Positions 51,243 through 61,161 of a stretch of DNA of 64,000 bases are shown piece after piece. This DNA is from Corynebacterium fournieri. GTDB lineage: Bacteria; Actinomycetota; Actinomycetes; Mycobacteriales; Mycobacteriaceae. Location of the stretch: NCBI RefSeq assembly GCF_030408775.1, contig NZ_CP047210.1, positions 744,001 to 808,000 on the forward strand, given 5' to 3'. The notes beneath the pieces were generated by a model. It had not been told where the DNA came from, made no database searches, and saw only the letters and a program-made list of their open reading frames with translations. The stretch's first letter is position 1; each line of letters starts with the position of its first letter. Both the position numbers and the translations under genes were made by a program.

Positions 51243-51764
51243 CTACTTCGCGCGGGGCGTGGAGGCCTTGACTGAATCATACGGCTCAGCGGAGACGATC
51301 GTGACGGAAATCTCCCGGCCGTTCGGGGCGGTGTACTTGCGGGTCTCGCCCTCTGCGGCGCCGACTACCGCGGCACCGAGCGGGGAGTGCTCCGAGTAGG
51401 TCTCCAGGTCTGCGTTGTCGGTGGAGGCGGCGCGGGTGCCGATGAGGAAGGTCTCGCGGTCGTCCTTGTCGTCGTTGTAGTAGACGTGGACGACGGAGCC
51501 GATGTGGGCGACGCCCTCGACGATGTTGTTGCGCTCGGTGGTGGAGTTGGACAGGATCTCGGAGATCTGCTTGATGCGCGCCTCCTCCTGGTCCTGCTGC
51601 TCACGGGCGGCGTCGTAGCCGGCGTTCTCCTTGAGGTCGCCCTCTTCGCGTCGCTCGTTGATCTCCGCCGCGATGACCGGGCGGTTGTCGATGAGCTGCT
51701 GCAGCTCGGCCTCGAGCTTGGCCTTCATTTCCGGGGTGATGTACTGCTGCTGGGATTCAGCCAT
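51243..51764 (-). CDS. greA: transcription elongation factor GreA
   Basis: A 173-residue Gre factor that makes RNA polymerase cleave backtracked RNA. The coiled-coil N-terminal domain (1-80) carries REEGDLKENAGYDAAREQQ, whose Asp and Glu at the tip reach the active site; the C-terminal FKBP-like domain ends with EISVTIVSAEPY. Length is slightly longer than E. coli GreA (158), as usual in actinobacteria. GGAAGG precedes the ATG. Confidence 0.95.
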   Translation of the reverse strand: MAESQQQYITPEMKAKLEAELQQLIDNRPVIAAEINERREEGDLKENAGYDAAREQQDQEEARIKQISEILSNSTTERNNIVEGVAHIGSVVHVYYNDDKDDRETFLIGTRAASTDNADLETYSEHSPLGAAVVGAAEGETRKYTAPNGREISVTIVSAEPYDSVKASTPRAK

Positions 51765-51870
51765 AGGGGTCTAAACCTTCCCTGATACGTGAAATCGGCC
51801 CGCCGCTCGCGGGCCAATGTGTGCAGATATACGGGCGAAAGATTACCACACGCGGCGGTGCCGCTTTTGC

Positions 51871-52326
51871 CTACCGTGCTGCGTAGAAGCTGCTCTGCGG
51901 GTCCATGTAGAAGGGCAGATTCTCCGAGCAGCCGTAGATGCGGCCGGACACGAGCGGCTCGCGCACCGGCACATCGACGGCAATGCGGGAATGCTCCTCG
52001 CCGCCGGCGGGCAGGATCACCTCGCGGCGGCCGACCTCGGCGTGCGAGTAGTCCACGGCGGTGACGATGCAGTACGCAGGCGTGTCCGGGTGCTTGCGGG
52101 TCACGTCGATCCAGAGTCGGCCCGTGGAGTCGTCGATGTGCTCCTGCGAAATGAACTCGGCGCGCACCGGCTCATTGAAGCGGTTCATGATCGTGCGCGC
52201 ACCGAAAAACAGCAGCGCGCCAATGAGCAGTACCGCGATGACGGCCACGACCTTGCCGCCGACAGTGCCGCCGGAGCCGTTGGCGCGGCCGTAACGGTCG
52301 GCGGGGCGGGTGGTGGTAGTGCTCAC
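51871..52326 (-). CDS. DUF4307 membrane protein
   Basis: A 151-residue protein with one transmembrane helix (about 26-44, VVAVIAVLLIGALLFFG) after a short basic cytoplasmic part containing RPADRYG, and an extracellular beta domain with one cysteine pair (AYCIV, YGCSE). This is the actinobacterial DUF4307 architecture, typically located next to greA and mca. GTG 52326 follows AAGGAG. Divergent from mca. Confidence 0.85.
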   Translation of the reverse strand: MSTTTTRPADRYGRANGSGGTVGGKVVAVIAVLLIGALLFFGARTIMNRFNEPVRAEFISQEHIDDSTGRLWIDVTRKHPDTPAYCIVTAVDYSHAEVGRREVILPAGGEEHSRIAVDVPVREPLVSGRIYGCSENLPFYMDPQSSFYAAR

Positions 52327-52423
52327 GGAAACAGCTCCTTGCAGGTGGTAAGGACTTCTGTGCTGATGGTACTAAGATGGCGCGGAGGTAGAGAACTGGC
52401 CCTACGAAAGTTGGAGTGATCGA

Positions 52424-53296
52424 GTGACCGGGTTGCGCCTCATGGCAATTCACGCCCACCCTGACGACGAATCGTCCAAGGGCGCGGCCACCATGGCCAA
52501 GTACGCCGCAGAAGGCAATCGCGTCCGCGTTGTCACGTGCACCGACGGCAGGCGCGGCGACGTGCTCAACCCGGCCATGGACCGCCCCGGAGTGTTGGAC
52601 AACATCCTGGAGGTGCGCCGTGAAGAGATGGCGCGAGCCGCGGCGGCGCTGGGCGTCGAGCACGTCTGGCTCGGCTACGAAGACTCCGGCTTGCCGGAAG
52701 GTGACCCGCTGCCGCCGCTGCCGGAAGGGTCGTTCGCGGTGAAGGATCCGGAGGACGTCGCGGTGAAGATCGTGGAGCAGATCCGCGAGCTCCGCCCCCA
52801 CGTGATCATCACCTACGACGAAAATGGTGGCTACCCCCACCCGGACCACCTGATGGTGCACGCGGTGTCCATGATCGCTTGGGAACGCGCAGGGGACGCT
52901 GAATTCGCCCCTGAGACGGGTGAGCCGTGGACTCCGTTGAAGCTGTACTACAGCCACGGGTTTATCCTGCAGCGCATGAAGCTGCTGCAGGAGCGACTCA
53001 TTCAGCGCGGCGAGCAGAGCCCCTACGAGCTGATGATCAAGCGCTGGGAAGAAAACGAAGGCGACGTCTTCGGCCGCGTGACCACCCAGGTGGAGTGCGC
53101 TGACTACTTCCAGCACCGCGCAGACGCGCTCACCGCGCACGCCACCCAGATCGACCCCGCCGGCGCGTTTTTGGCCAGCCCCGTCGAAGACCAGCAGGAC
53201 GTGTGGCCCACGGAGGAATTCGAGCTGGCCGCATCCCGAGTGGACACGACGCTGCCGGAGACAGACCTGTTTGCCGGCATCGAGGAGGAGCACTAA
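52424..53296 (+). CDS. mca: mycothiol S-conjugate amidase
   Basis: A 290-residue zinc amidase that cleaves mycothiol-toxin conjugates to mercapturic acids for export, the actinobacterial thiol detoxification pathway. The zinc motif HPDDE is at 12-16 and a second ligand lies in PHPDHL (about 141). Tyr and Ser in KLYYSHG are typical of Mca rather than MshB. TTGGAG precedes GTG 52424. Followed directly by a small membrane protein gene. Confidence 0.93.
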   Translation: MTGLRLMAIHAHPDDESSKGAATMAKYAAEGNRVRVVTCTDGRRGDVLNPAMDRPGVLDNILEVRREEMARAAAALGVEHVWLGYEDSGLPEGDPLPPLPEGSFAVKDPEDVAVKIVEQIRELRPHVIITYDENGGYPHPDHLMVHAVSMIAWERAGDAEFAPETGEPWTPLKLYYSHGFILQRMKLLQERLIQRGEQSPYELMIKRWEENEGDVFGRVTTQVECADYFQHRADALTAHATQIDPAGAFLASPVEDQQDVWPTEEFELAASRVDTTLPETDLFAGIEEEH

Positions 53297-53596
53297 ATGT
53301 CAACGTTTACAATCGCCGCCGCCAACGCGACCAGCTTTGTCCTCGCCCAGGCGCCGGGCGACACCCCGGTCGGACCGGACTTCGGCAAAGCGTCGCCGAT
53401 CGGCCTGCTGCTGCTCGTGGTTTTGGTGTTGGTGGTGGCGTTCATCGGCTGGTCCTTCCACCGCCGCTTCTCCCGCTTCAAGCGCCGCCAGGCCTTCGCG
53501 GAGGCGCACGGCATCGACCCGTTCGATGAGAAGGCCGTGGATGAGGCCATGGAGAAAGCTGGGTTGAAGGACCAGCGCAAGAAAACCGCGTTCTAG
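53297..53596 (+). CDS. small membrane protein, 99 aa
   Basis: A 99-residue protein with one hydrophobic helix (about 35-53) followed by a basic stretch (HRRFSRFKRRQ) and an acidic C-terminal part (GIDPFDEKAVDEAMEK). It begins at the base after the mca stop and shares its operon, an arrangement conserved in corynebacteria and mycobacteria. Function unknown. Confidence 0.78.
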   Translation: MSTFTIAAANATSFVLAQAPGDTPVGPDFGKASPIGLLLLVVLVLVVAFIGWSFHRRFSRFKRRQAFAEAHGIDPFDEKAVDEAMEKAGLKDQRKKTAF

Positions 53597-53614
53597 CTGT
53601 ATAGAATTTTCACC

Positions 53615-54394
53615 GTGTCTGTCCTTTCCAAGCTGCGTTACCCGCTCTACCCGCTCTACGAGGCGCGCCTGAAGCGCGAGCTGCGCGGCAAAAAGCGCCC
53701 GAAGCACATCGCCGTGATGGCCGACGGCAATCGCCGCTGGGCGCGCGAATCCGGCTTCGAGGACATCTCGCACGGCCACCGCGTCGGCGGCGCGAAGATC
53801 GGCGAGCTTGTGCGCTGGTCCGCGGAGATGGACGTGGACGTGCTCACCATTTACTTGCTGTCCACGGAGAATCTGCGGCGCACCTCCGAAGAGGTGGAGC
53901 TGCTGTTCGACATCATCTCCGAGGTGATCGAAGACCTCGCCACGGAGCACTACACCTGCCGTGTGCGGTTGGTGGGGCATTTGGATTTGCTGCCGGAGGA
54001 CGTCGCTAAGCGAATGCGCGAGGGGGCGGCCGCCACCGACGAAAAACCCGGCCTAACCGTGAACATCGCCGTGGGCTACGGCGGTCGGCAGGAGATCGTG
54101 GACGCGGTGCGATCGCTTATCGACGACAAAGCTCACGCAGGAGTCACCGCCACGGACATGGCCGGCGAAATTACCGTCGACTCCATCTCGGAGCACCTCT
54201 ACACCTCGGGCCAGCCAGACCCGGACTTGGTCATCCGCACCTCCGGCGAGCAGCGGCTGTCCGGCTTTCTGCTCTGGCAGGCGGCGTACTCGGAGATCTG
54301 GTTTACAGACACCTACTGGCCGGCGTTTCGGAAGATCGACTTTTTGCGGGCGCTGCGCGACTACTCGCAGCGCTCCCGCCGCTTTGGCAAGTAG
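53615..54394 (+). CDS. uppS: short-chain Z-isoprenyl diphosphate synthase
   Basis: A 259-residue cis-prenyltransferase making Z,E-farnesyl diphosphate or undecaprenyl/decaprenyl precursors for cell-wall assembly. HIAVMADGNRRWA (Asp37 catalytic) and the C-terminal PDLVIRTSGEQRLSGFLLWQ-type region (in parts) are intact. Placement after mca is that of the short-chain mycobacterial Rv1086-type enzyme; chain length cannot be read directly. GTG 53615 start. Confidence 0.9.
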   Translation: MSVLSKLRYPLYPLYEARLKRELRGKKRPKHIAVMADGNRRWARESGFEDISHGHRVGGAKIGELVRWSAEMDVDVLTIYLLSTENLRRTSEEVELLFDIISEVIEDLATEHYTCRVRLVGHLDLLPEDVAKRMREGAAATDEKPGLTVNIAVGYGGRQEIVDAVRSLIDDKAHAGVTATDMAGEITVDSISEHLYTSGQPDPDLVIRTSGEQRLSGFLLWQAAYSEIWFTDTYWPAFRKIDFLRALRDYSQRSRRFGK

Positions 54395-55318
54395 CTAAAT
54401 CTTGCGCATGCGCACGCGCTGGACGGTGTGGTCGTAGTCCTTGCGCAGCACCAGCGACGCGCGCACACGGGTGGGCAGGATGTTTTCCACCAGGTTGGGC
54501 AGGTTGATGGTCTGCCAAATCTCGCGGGCCTCGTAGGCGGCTTGCCTGTCGTCGATGCCGGCGAAGTGCTCGAAGTGGTTGCCTGGCTCCTGGAACGCCG
54601 TGTCGCGCAGCTTGAGAAAGCGCTCGATGTACCAGCGCTCAATGTCCTCGGTTTTCGCGTCCACGTAGATGGAAAAGTCGAACAGGTCGGACACCATCAG
54701 CGTCGGGCCGGTCTGCAGCACGTTCAACCCCTCCAGGATGAGGATGTCGGGCTGGCGGACCTCAACCCACTCGTCCGGCAGGATGTCGTACGCCTGGTGC
54801 GAGTAAATCGGCGCCTTGACCAGTGGTTGGCCGGACTTTACCTCGGTGACGAAGCGCATGAGGTTGCGGCGGTTGTAGGACTCCGGGAAGCCCTTGCGCT
54901 GCATGATCCCGCGCTCTTCCAAAACAGCCTTGGGGTGGAGGAACCCGTCCGTGGTGACCAAATCCACCCGCGGGTGCGAATCCCACCGCTGCAAAAGCAC
55001 CTGCAGCACGCGGGCGGTGGTGGACTTTCCCACAGCCACCGAGCCGGCCAGGCCGATGATGAAGGGCACGTGGCCCGGGTCGCCGCCGATGAAGGTCTCG
55101 GTGGCGTTGGTCAGTTTCTGCCGCGCGCGCACCTGCAGATGGATCAGGCGCGACAAGGGCAGGTAAATGTCCTCGACCTCCTGCAGGTCCAGGTTCTCGC
55201 CGATGCCGGAGAGCTTTTCCAGCTCCGCCTCGGTGAGCACCTGGGGCATCTTGGCGCGGCGTTTGCGCCAGTCCTCGCGATGGAAGTCGAGGTAGGGCGA
55301 GGAATCGGCTCGTGACAT
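54395..55318 (-). CDS. coaA: type I pantothenate kinase
   Basis: A kinase of 307 residues that phosphorylates pantothenate, the first step of CoA synthesis. P-loop [12 protein letters not shown], then [16 protein letters not shown] and the LEGLNVLQT motif are typical of CoaA. ATG 55318 is preferred over ATG 55327 because CACAAT stands 7 nt upstream of it, as for other leaderless genes. Stop abuts that of the prenyl synthase. Confidence 0.95.
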   Translation of the reverse strand: MSRADSSPYLDFHREDWRKRRAKMPQVLTEAELEKLSGIGENLDLQEVEDIYLPLSRLIHLQVRARQKLTNATETFIGGDPGHVPFIIGLAGSVAVGKSTTARVLQVLLQRWDSHPRVDLVTTDGFLHPKAVLEERGIMQRKGFPESYNRRNLMRFVTEVKSGQPLVKAPIYSHQAYDILPDEWVEVRQPDILILEGLNVLQTGPTLMVSDLFDFSIYVDAKTEDIERWYIERFLKLRDTAFQEPGNHFEHFAGIDDRQAAYEAREIWQTINLPNLVENILPTRVRASLVLRKDYDHTVQRVRMRKI

Positions 55319-55433
55319 AGCCACCATTGTGGCACTCGAGCAAACAAGAGAATGAATCCGCCTTCTGCGCGCGCGGACTTTCCTATACTTCGAGGAGCCG
55401 TAACCAACGTAAAACAGAAAGGACCCGGTCGAC

Positions 55434-56726
55434 GTGTCTGAAGACCTCCGTTACCAGGATCTGGCCACCTACGACCCAGAGGTGCACGCCGCCATCGTGG
55501 ACGAGCTGGCGCGCCAACGAGACACCCTGGAGATGATCGCCTCCGAGAACTTCGTGCCGCGCTCCGTGCTGCAGGCGCAGGGCTCGGTGCTGACCAACAA
55601 GTACGCCGAGGGCTACCCGGGTCGGCGCTACTACGGCGGTTGCGAGCATGTCGACGTCATCGAGGACCTCGCCCGCGACCGCGCCAAGGCCGTGTTCGGT
55701 GCGCAGTACGCCAACGTGCAGCCGCACTCCGGTGCGCAGGCGAATGCCGCAGTGCTCATGGCGCTGGCCGAGCCGGGCGACACCATCTTGGGCCTGGATC
55801 TGGCGCACGGCGGCCACCTCACCCATGGCATGAAGATCAACTTCTCCGGCCGTCTGTACAACGTGGCGGCCTACCAGGTGGAAGAAGACACCCACCTGAT
55901 TGACATGGAGAAGCTGCGCGAGCAGGCACGCGAGGTCAAGCCGAAGGTGATCATCGCTGGCTGGTCCGCGTACCCGCGCCAGGAGGACTTTGCGGAGTTC
56001 CGCTCCATCGCCGACGAGGTCGGGGCCTACCTGTGGGTGGACATGGCTCACTTCGCCGGCCTGGTTGCAGCTGGCCTGCACCCGAACCCGGTGCCGCACG
56101 CGCACGTGGTGTCCTCCACGGTGCACAAGACGCTCGGCGGGCCGCGCTCCGGTTTCATCCTCACCAACGATCTGGAGCTGCACAAGAAGCTCAACTCTGC
56201 GGTCTTCCCGGGCCAGCAGGGCGGCCCGCTGATGCACGTCGTCGCTGCGAAGGCCACCGCGTTCAAGATCGCGGGTACGCCGGAGTTCAAGGACCGTCAG
56301 CAGCGCACCCTCGGCGGCGCGAAGGTGCTGGCGGAGCGTTTGCTTAGCGACGACGCACGCGACGCCGGCATCTCGGTCGTCTCCGGCGGCACGGATGTCC
56401 ACCTGGTGCTGGTGGACCTGCGTAACTCGCCGATGGACGGCCAGCAGGCGGAGGACCTGCTGCACTCCGTGGGCATCACCGTCAACCGCAACGCCGTGCC
56501 GTTCGACCCGCGCCCGCCGAAGGTGACCTCCGGCCTGCGCATCGGCACCTCCGCGCTGGCCACCCGCGGCTTCGGCGAGGAGGATTTCCGCGAGGTCGCC
56601 GAGATCATCGCCGAGACCCTGATCAAGGGCGAAGGCGCGGACATCGAGGCGCTGCGCGGCCGCGTTGAGGCCCTGGCGCGGAAGTTCCCGCTGTACCCGG
56701 ACCTCGAGGATTGGAAGATGCTTTAA
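55434..56726 (+). CDS. glyA: serine hydroxymethyltransferase
   Basis: A 430-residue PLP enzyme interconverting serine and glycine with tetrahydrofolate, main source of one-carbon units. [39 protein letters not shown] and the PLP lysine in [13 protein letters not shown] are intact. A TATACT -10 (55384-55389) gives a leader of about 40 nt; AGAAAGGA precedes GTG 55434. Confidence 0.97.
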   Translation: MSEDLRYQDLATYDPEVHAAIVDELARQRDTLEMIASENFVPRSVLQAQGSVLTNKYAEGYPGRRYYGGCEHVDVIEDLARDRAKAVFGAQYANVQPHSGAQANAAVLMALAEPGDTILGLDLAHGGHLTHGMKINFSGRLYNVAAYQVEEDTHLIDMEKLREQAREVKPKVIIAGWSAYPRQEDFAEFRSIADEVGAYLWVDMAHFAGLVAAGLHPNPVPHAHVVSSTVHKTLGGPRSGFILTNDLELHKKLNSAVFPGQQGGPLMHVVAAKATAFKIAGTPEFKDRQQRTLGGAKVLAERLLSDDARDAGISVVSGGTDVHLVLVDLRNSPMDGQQAEDLLHSVGITVNRNAVPFDPRPPKVTSGLRIGTSALATRGFGEEDFREVAEIIAETLIKGEGADIEALRGRVEALARKFPLYPDLEDWKML

Positions 56727-57121
56727 GCGTTTTCAGCTTCCGCATCCCCGTCGGCGGCGGTTGCGCCGTCGACAGTGTGCCCGCGCTGCTCCGCGAGAGT
56801 GGCGCGGGCTTTTTGCAGCCATTCGGGCTGGTCGTCCAACAGGGCGCGGATCTCGTCGGTGGTCATCGCCTGGTCCACGCCGGCGTCTTTCAGCGCGGTC
56901 ACGGAAATGCCCAGCTTGCGCGCGACCTCGGGGCGCGGGTGCGGGCCGTTGAGGCGCAACTCCTGCAGCCACTGCGGCGGGTTGTCTTGCAGTTCGCGCA
57001 GCTCGGCGTGGGTGACAGCGCCGTCTTGGAACTCCTGCGGGGTGGCGGGAAGGTAGATGCCCAGCTTCTTTGCAGCGGTCACCGGCTTCATTGCGGTGCC
57101 GGAAGGGGTCTGTTCAGTCAT
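56723..57121 (-). CDS. DUF5997 family protein
   Basis: A 132-residue soluble protein containing [45 protein letters not shown] (in parts) and a repeated related half, the pattern of actinobacterial DUF5997. It could be a small nucleic-acid-binding HTH protein, but function is unknown. TACCGT is 7 nt before ATG 57121 (57129-57134, complement). Divergent from the LysR-like gene, a conserved pairing. Confidence 0.75.
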   Translation of the reverse strand: MTEQTPSGTAMKPVTAAKKLGIYLPATPQEFQDGAVTHAELRELQDNPPQWLQELRLNGPHPRPEVARKLGISVTALKDAGVDQAMTTDEIRALLDDQPEWLQKARATLAEQRGHTVDGATAADGDAEAENA

Positions 57122-57146
57122 GGCCAAGACGGTAGCATTACGAGCC
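57122..57146. promoter_or_regulatory. overlapping divergent leaderless promoters
   Basis: TACCGT (minus, 57129-57134) and TAGCAT (plus, 57133-57138) share two bases, and the two start codons are 25 bp apart. Both genes would be initiated from a single interval and should compete. Boxes are seen, activity inferred. Confidence 0.5.
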
Positions 57147-57725
57147 ATGCTCACCATTGCTTTCGCCACCGGCACGGAGCCGGGGAAGTGGTTTCGCCGG
57201 TACGAGGAACTCACCGGAACACGCCTGGAGACCGTGCCAGCGGATGACCCGTTTGCGCTCGTCGGCACGCAGGCGACCGCCGCGCTCGTGCGCCTGCCCG
57301 ATCCGCGTGTGACCGAGGATTTCCACGTGGTGCGCCTCTACGAGGAGGCCGCGGGGGTCGCGGTGCCGAAAGATTCCGTCTACGCAGAGGTCGGGGAGGT
57401 CACCCGCGAGGATCTCGCGGAGGAGATCGTGAACTTCTCCGGGCAGCTGCCTATCGACGACCTCCGGTCCGCCCTCCAAGTCGTCGCCGCGAACGTCGGC
57501 ATCGCGTACGCGCCATTGCCACTTTTGAAGAACCTGGCAAGGAAACAGGTGAAGGCGCTGCCGCTCGTGGGGGAGGAATCGACGTCTGAGATTGCTTTGG
57601 TATGGCGCAAGGTTGACGATTCTGACGCTGTGCAGGACTTTGTCGGCGTAACCAAGGGGCGCACGGTGCGTTCATCACGCGGAAGATCCCACCCCCGATC
57701 GGGTGGGAAGAAGGCTCGACGTTAA
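57147..57725 (+). CDS. LysR-type substrate-binding domain protein lacking an HTH
   Basis: A 192-residue protein resembling the effector-binding half of LysR regulators (periplasmic-binding-protein fold): FATGTEPGKWFRRYEELTG at the start and YAEVGEVTREDLAEE and GIAYAPLPLLKNL later. The DNA-binding domain is absent and the C-terminus is Arg/Lys-rich (about 175-192), which might bind nucleic acid. TAGCAT is 8 nt before ATG 57147. Confidence 0.72.
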   Translation: MLTIAFATGTEPGKWFRRYEELTGTRLETVPADDPFALVGTQATAALVRLPDPRVTEDFHVVRLYEEAAGVAVPKDSVYAEVGEVTREDLAEEIVNFSGQLPIDDLRSALQVVAANVGIAYAPLPLLKNLARKQVKALPLVGEESTSEIALVWRKVDDSDAVQDFVGVTKGRTVRSSRGRSHPRSGGKKARR

Positions 57726-57778
57726 CGCCAAGTTCATAATGGACGATGGACTTACTCCAACAATGAAAGGTATTGACT

Positions 57779-58363
57779 ATGTTTTCCCGTAAAATTATCG
57801 CTTCCGCAGCTGCTCTGACCCTTGGTGCTACCGGCCTCGTTGCTTGCTCCAACGACGGCGACGGCGAGCCGACCTCCACCGAGGTTGTCTCCGAGACCGC
57901 TACCTCCACCGAGGTTGTTACCGAGGGCGCTGGCGCTGGTTCCAAAACCGCTGGCGCCGACGCTGCTGGTTCCGGCGCAGAGGCGACCGAGGAGATCACG
58001 ACCGCTGACGGTGCTACCGCGATGGTTCCGGCTGGCGTTGTTGCCGCCATGGACAAGTTCGCTCAGCCGGAGTGGGGCGAGCCGATGGCCGTTGAGGAGG
58101 TCGACGGCGGCTGGATCGTCACCTACGACGACGAGCACTACATCACCTGGAACGAGAACACCGGCGGCGCTCCGACCTGGGGCCAGATCGCTAACGAGTG
58201 GATCACCGACGTCCACCTGGACAAGAAGATGGGCTTCCCGCTGGCTCCGGAGACCGAGAACGCTGACAAGTCCGGCTGGACTCAGGAGTTCGAGAACGGC
58301 ACCATCGAGTGGACCCGCGGCGGCACCGAGGATGCCTTCACCGCAATCGTGACCGAGAAGTAA
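57779..58363 (+). CDS. LGFP-repeat-like lipoprotein
   Basis: A 194-residue lipoprotein: LVACS lipobox (Cys at about 23), a Thr/Glu/Ala/Gly-rich spacer with repeated TSTEVV units, then a domain with WGEPMAVEEVDGG, KMGFPLAPE and WTQEFENGTIEW, typical of LGFP-type cell-wall-binding repeats. Codon choice (GCT, GGT, GTT preferred) indicates high expression. GAAAGG precedes ATG 57779. Likely anchored in the membrane and contacting the envelope. Confidence 0.8.
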   Translation: MFSRKIIASAAALTLGATGLVACSNDGDGEPTSTEVVSETATSTEVVTEGAGAGSKTAGADAAGSGAEATEEITTADGATAMVPAGVVAAMDKFAQPEWGEPMAVEEVDGGWIVTYDDEHYITWNENTGGAPTWGQIANEWITDVHLDKKMGFPLAPETENADKSGWTQEFENGTIEWTRGGTEDAFTAIVTEK

Positions 58364-58379
58364 ATCGGGCCTAAGCTCT

Positions 58380-58411
58380 AGCGCCACCTCGCGGAAGTGG
58401 GTGGCGCTTTT
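58380..58411 (+). terminator. rho-independent terminator
   Basis: A 9-bp stem AGCGCCACC/GGTGGCGCT with an 11-nt loop followed by TTTT, ending the lipoprotein transcript. Confidence 0.88.
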
Positions 58412-58454
58412 GCGTTGCTTGCGCGCCCGGCCAACGTTCTGGACAATGGGGCGC

Positions 58455-58985
58455 ATGCAAAAATCGGACTTTGCCATCCGGCCCATCCGACCGGAAGACT
58501 ATCCGCAGGTAAGAGCCATTTATGAGATGGGACTGCAGACCGGTAACGCCACTTGGGAAACCAAGGGGCAAACCTGGGAGCAGTTCTCCCGCAAAAAGAT
58601 CATGGAAACGGTCTTCGTCGCCGTGGATGCTCAGGACGATGACAAGGTCCTCGGCTGGGTGGGCGCCGCGAAGGCCTCGAGCCGTATCGTGTTCCACGGT
58701 GTCGTCGAAGACTCGATCTACACCCACCCCGACGCGCGCGGCCGCGGAATCGCCGGCGCGCTGCTCGACCATCTGATCCAGACCTGCATTTCGTTGCACA
58801 AGTGGTCCATCCACTCCTGGATCTTCCCCGAAAATGAGGGATCCGCGGGGCTGCATCGCTCCCGCGGATTTGAAAAGGTGGGCACCTTCCACAACATGGC
58901 GAAGATGGCGTACGGCGAGCGCCAGGGTGAGTGGCGCGACTGCGACATCTACGAGTTGATCTTGCCTATGTCGCGTAGCTCCTAG
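58455..58985 (+). CDS. GNAT acetyltransferase (phosphinothricin N-acetyltransferase-like)
   Basis: A 176-residue acetyl-CoA-dependent acyltransferase. [19 protein letters not shown] opens the fold and [19 protein letters not shown] (about 93-111) is the acetyl-CoA pyrophosphate loop; [14 protein letters not shown] is the last conserved segment. Similar to Pat/methionine sulfoximine acetyltransferases, which acetylate small amino-acid analogues. ATG 58455 has GACAAT 7 nt upstream; ATG 58446 is the alternative. Confidence 0.87.
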   Translation: MQKSDFAIRPIRPEDYPQVRAIYEMGLQTGNATWETKGQTWEQFSRKKIMETVFVAVDAQDDDKVLGWVGAAKASSRIVFHGVVEDSIYTHPDARGRGIAGALLDHLIQTCISLHKWSIHSWIFPENEGSAGLHRSRGFEKVGTFHNMAKMAYGERQGEWRDCDIYELILPMSRSS

Positions 58986-60559
58986 CTCAAGTCTTCCTTC
59001 AGCTTCTCCTCGCGCACGGGCAGAAGCAGCAGGAAGGCGAGGATAGCCAGGGGGACCATCAGCAAGAACACCGGCGTCAAACCGTCGTTGTAGCTGGTCA
59101 GCACCGCCTCGCGGAGGGAATCCGGCAGCTGGGCCACCAGCTCGGGGGTGAGCCGGTTTGCCGCGCCTTCCTGGAATTTCTGCGCGTACTCCTGGCCCTC
59201 CGGTCCGAGCTTGGCCAGGGCCTCCGGCAGTCGCTGCTCCAGGTTGTCGCGCATGTTGTGGATGAACAGGGAGCCGGACAGGGATGCGCCGATGGCCGAG
59301 CCGATCTGGCGGAAGAAGTTGTTCGTCGAGGTAGCGGTGCCCACGTGCTTGAGCGGGAACGAGTTCTGCACGATGAGCACCAGCACCTGCATGACCAGGC
59401 CGAGGCCGAAGCCGAAGATGAACATGTAGATGCCCAGCGTGGTCAGGGACGTGGTGACGTCGAGGCGGGAGAACAAGAACAGGCCCAGGGTGGTCACCAG
59501 CATGCCCACCAGCGGGTAAATCTTGTAGCGGCCGGTTTTGGAGATGATGAAGCCAACGGTCATGCCGGTGGCGAGCATGCCCAGCACCATCGGCAGCATC
59601 ATCAGGCCTGCCTCGGTCGGGGTGAGCTGGTGGACCATCTGCAGGTAGGTGGGCAGGTACGCCAGGCCACTGGTCATAGCCAAGCCCAGCACAGTGCCGG
59701 CGAGGGTGGTCAGTACCATGTTGCGGTTGCGGAACAGGTCCATCGGGATCAGCGGGTTGGTGACGCGCAACTCGACGATGACGAAGACCACCGCGGCCAC
59801 GAGCGCGATCGCGCTGGTGGTCAAGATGGTGGGGGAGAACCAGTCGTACTGCGTGCCGCCCCAGGTGGTGGTCAGGATCAGTGAGGTGGTGGCCACCACC
59901 ATCAGCGTGGTGCCCAGGTAGTCGAAGTTCATGCCCTTCGCGGAGCCGCGGCGCAGCTTCAGCACGGAGGCGCACACCGACATCGCGAGCAGGCCCAGCG
60001 GGATGTTCATCCACAGCGCCCAGCGCCAGCCGGGCCCGTCCGTGAACCAGCCGCCGAGCACCGGGCCCAGCACGGAGGAAACACCGAAGACGGCGCCCAT
60101 GACGCCCATGTACTTGCCGCGCTCGCGGGCGGGCACGACCTCGGCGATGATGGACTGGGAGTTAACCATCATGCCGCCGGCGCCGAGACCCTGGATGGCG
60201 CGGCCGACAATGAGCAGCTCCATGGTGTGGGCGAAGCCGCCGATGGTCGAGCCGACCACGAACAGGGCGATGCCGGTGATGTAGAGCCACTTGCGGCCGA
60301 GGATGTCGCCGAGTTTGCCGTTGATCGGCATGGCGATGGTCATGGTGACCAGGAAGGCCGAGATGACCCAGCTCATGTGGTTGACGCCGCCGAGCTCGCC
60401 CACGATGGTGGGCAGGGCGGTGGCGAAGATCATTTGGCCCAGGGAGCTCATCAGCATGGTCAGCAGCAGCGCTGAGAACACGATGCCGACGTTGGGCGCG
60501 GTTGCGACGAGCTTCTGGGAGTCTTCCCCCGCGTCGTGCGCCTCGCGGATTTCTACCAT
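58982..60559 (-). CDS. DHA2-type MFS drug exporter
   Basis: A 525-residue major facilitator with 14 predicted helices (EmrB/QacA, DHA2 type). [13 protein letters not shown] is the loop 2-3 motif, [13 protein letters not shown] lies in helix 4 and [19 protein letters not shown] is motif C of proton antiporters. It probably exports toxic lipophilic compounds. ATG 60559 lies inside the tetR gene (7-nt overlap) with AAAGGA upstream, so the two are one operon. Confidence 0.92.
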   Translation of the reverse strand: MVEIREAHDAGEDSQKLVATAPNVGIVFSALLLTMLMSSLGQMIFATALPTIVGELGGVNHMSWVISAFLVTMTIAMPINGKLGDILGRKWLYITGIALFVVGSTIGGFAHTMELLIVGRAIQGLGAGGMMVNSQSIIAEVVPARERGKYMGVMGAVFGVSSVLGPVLGGWFTDGPGWRWALWMNIPLGLLAMSVCASVLKLRRGSAKGMNFDYLGTTLMVVATTSLILTTTWGGTQYDWFSPTILTTSAIALVAAVVFVIVELRVTNPLIPMDLFRNRNMVLTTLAGTVLGLAMTSGLAYLPTYLQMVHQLTPTEAGLMMLPMVLGMLATGMTVGFIISKTGRYKIYPLVGMLVTTLGLFLFSRLDVTTSLTTLGIYMFIFGFGLGLVMQVLVLIVQNSFPLKHVGTATSTNNFFRQIGSAIGASLSGSLFIHNMRDNLEQRLPEALAKLGPEGQEYAQKFQEGAANRLTPELVAQLPDSLREAVLTSYNDGLTPVFLLMVPLAILAFLLLLPVREEKLKEDLS

Positions 60560-61161
60560 GTCATGTCCTTTGCGTAGTTGGAGAGTTCGTGCGCGTTTGC
60601 AAGAAGGTGGGCGACGGGGTCGCCGTCGTCCGGAGGATGCCATAAGTAGCGGCTTACCGCGCCGTGGAACAGGACCATGGTGAAGTGTGTCTCGTCTTCG
60701 ATCGATCCTGGGTGCTTGCGGTCCTGCGGGAAGCGCTCGAAGTGGGCGTAGACTGCGCGTCCGACTTCGGTGAGAAAGCCGCGTTTGCGTGCGGCTTCCG
60801 CGTGCATGAGGCCGGGGTTGTTTTCCAGCAGTCCGCGACGGCATTGTGCCGCCGGCCCGTCGAAGCGGCCGGGTGCGACCTCGACGGAGCGAATGACCAG
60901 CTCCAGGACGTTGTCACTCGGGGTTTGCTGGATCGCGGCGAGTGCTGCGTCGCTGAATGCGAACGGGAAAGAGCCCAGGATAGCTTCGTCTTTGGAGTCG
61001 ACGTAGTTGAAAAATGTGCGCCGCGAGATGCTTGCGGCGCGGCAGATGTCGTCGACGGTGACGTTGTCGTAGCCGTGTTCCTGGACGAGGAGTGCCGCTT
61101 CGTCGCGGATGCGTTGCAGCGTCTCGCGGCGTTTCTGCTCCCGGATACCTTCATTTTGCAC
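60553..61161 (-). CDS. TetR family regulator of the adjacent exporter
   Basis: A 202-residue TetR-type repressor with [28 protein letters not shown] (in parts, about 34-58) and a helical ligand domain. GTG 61161 is favoured because TAATAT lies 8 nt upstream; TTG 61170 is an alternative. Twin palindromes cover this promoter and start, so it most likely represses itself and the exporter and is released by an exporter substrate. Confidence 0.88.
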   Translation of the reverse strand: MQNEGIREQKRRETLQRIRDEAALLVQEHGYDNVTVDDICRAASISRRTFFNYVDSKDEAILGSFPFAFSDAALAAIQQTPSDNVLELVIRSVEVAPGRFDGPAAQCRRGLLENNPGLMHAEAARKRGFLTEVGRAVYAHFERFPQDRKHPGSIEDETHFTMVLFHGAVSRYLWHPPDDGDPVAHLLANAHELSNYAKDMTW

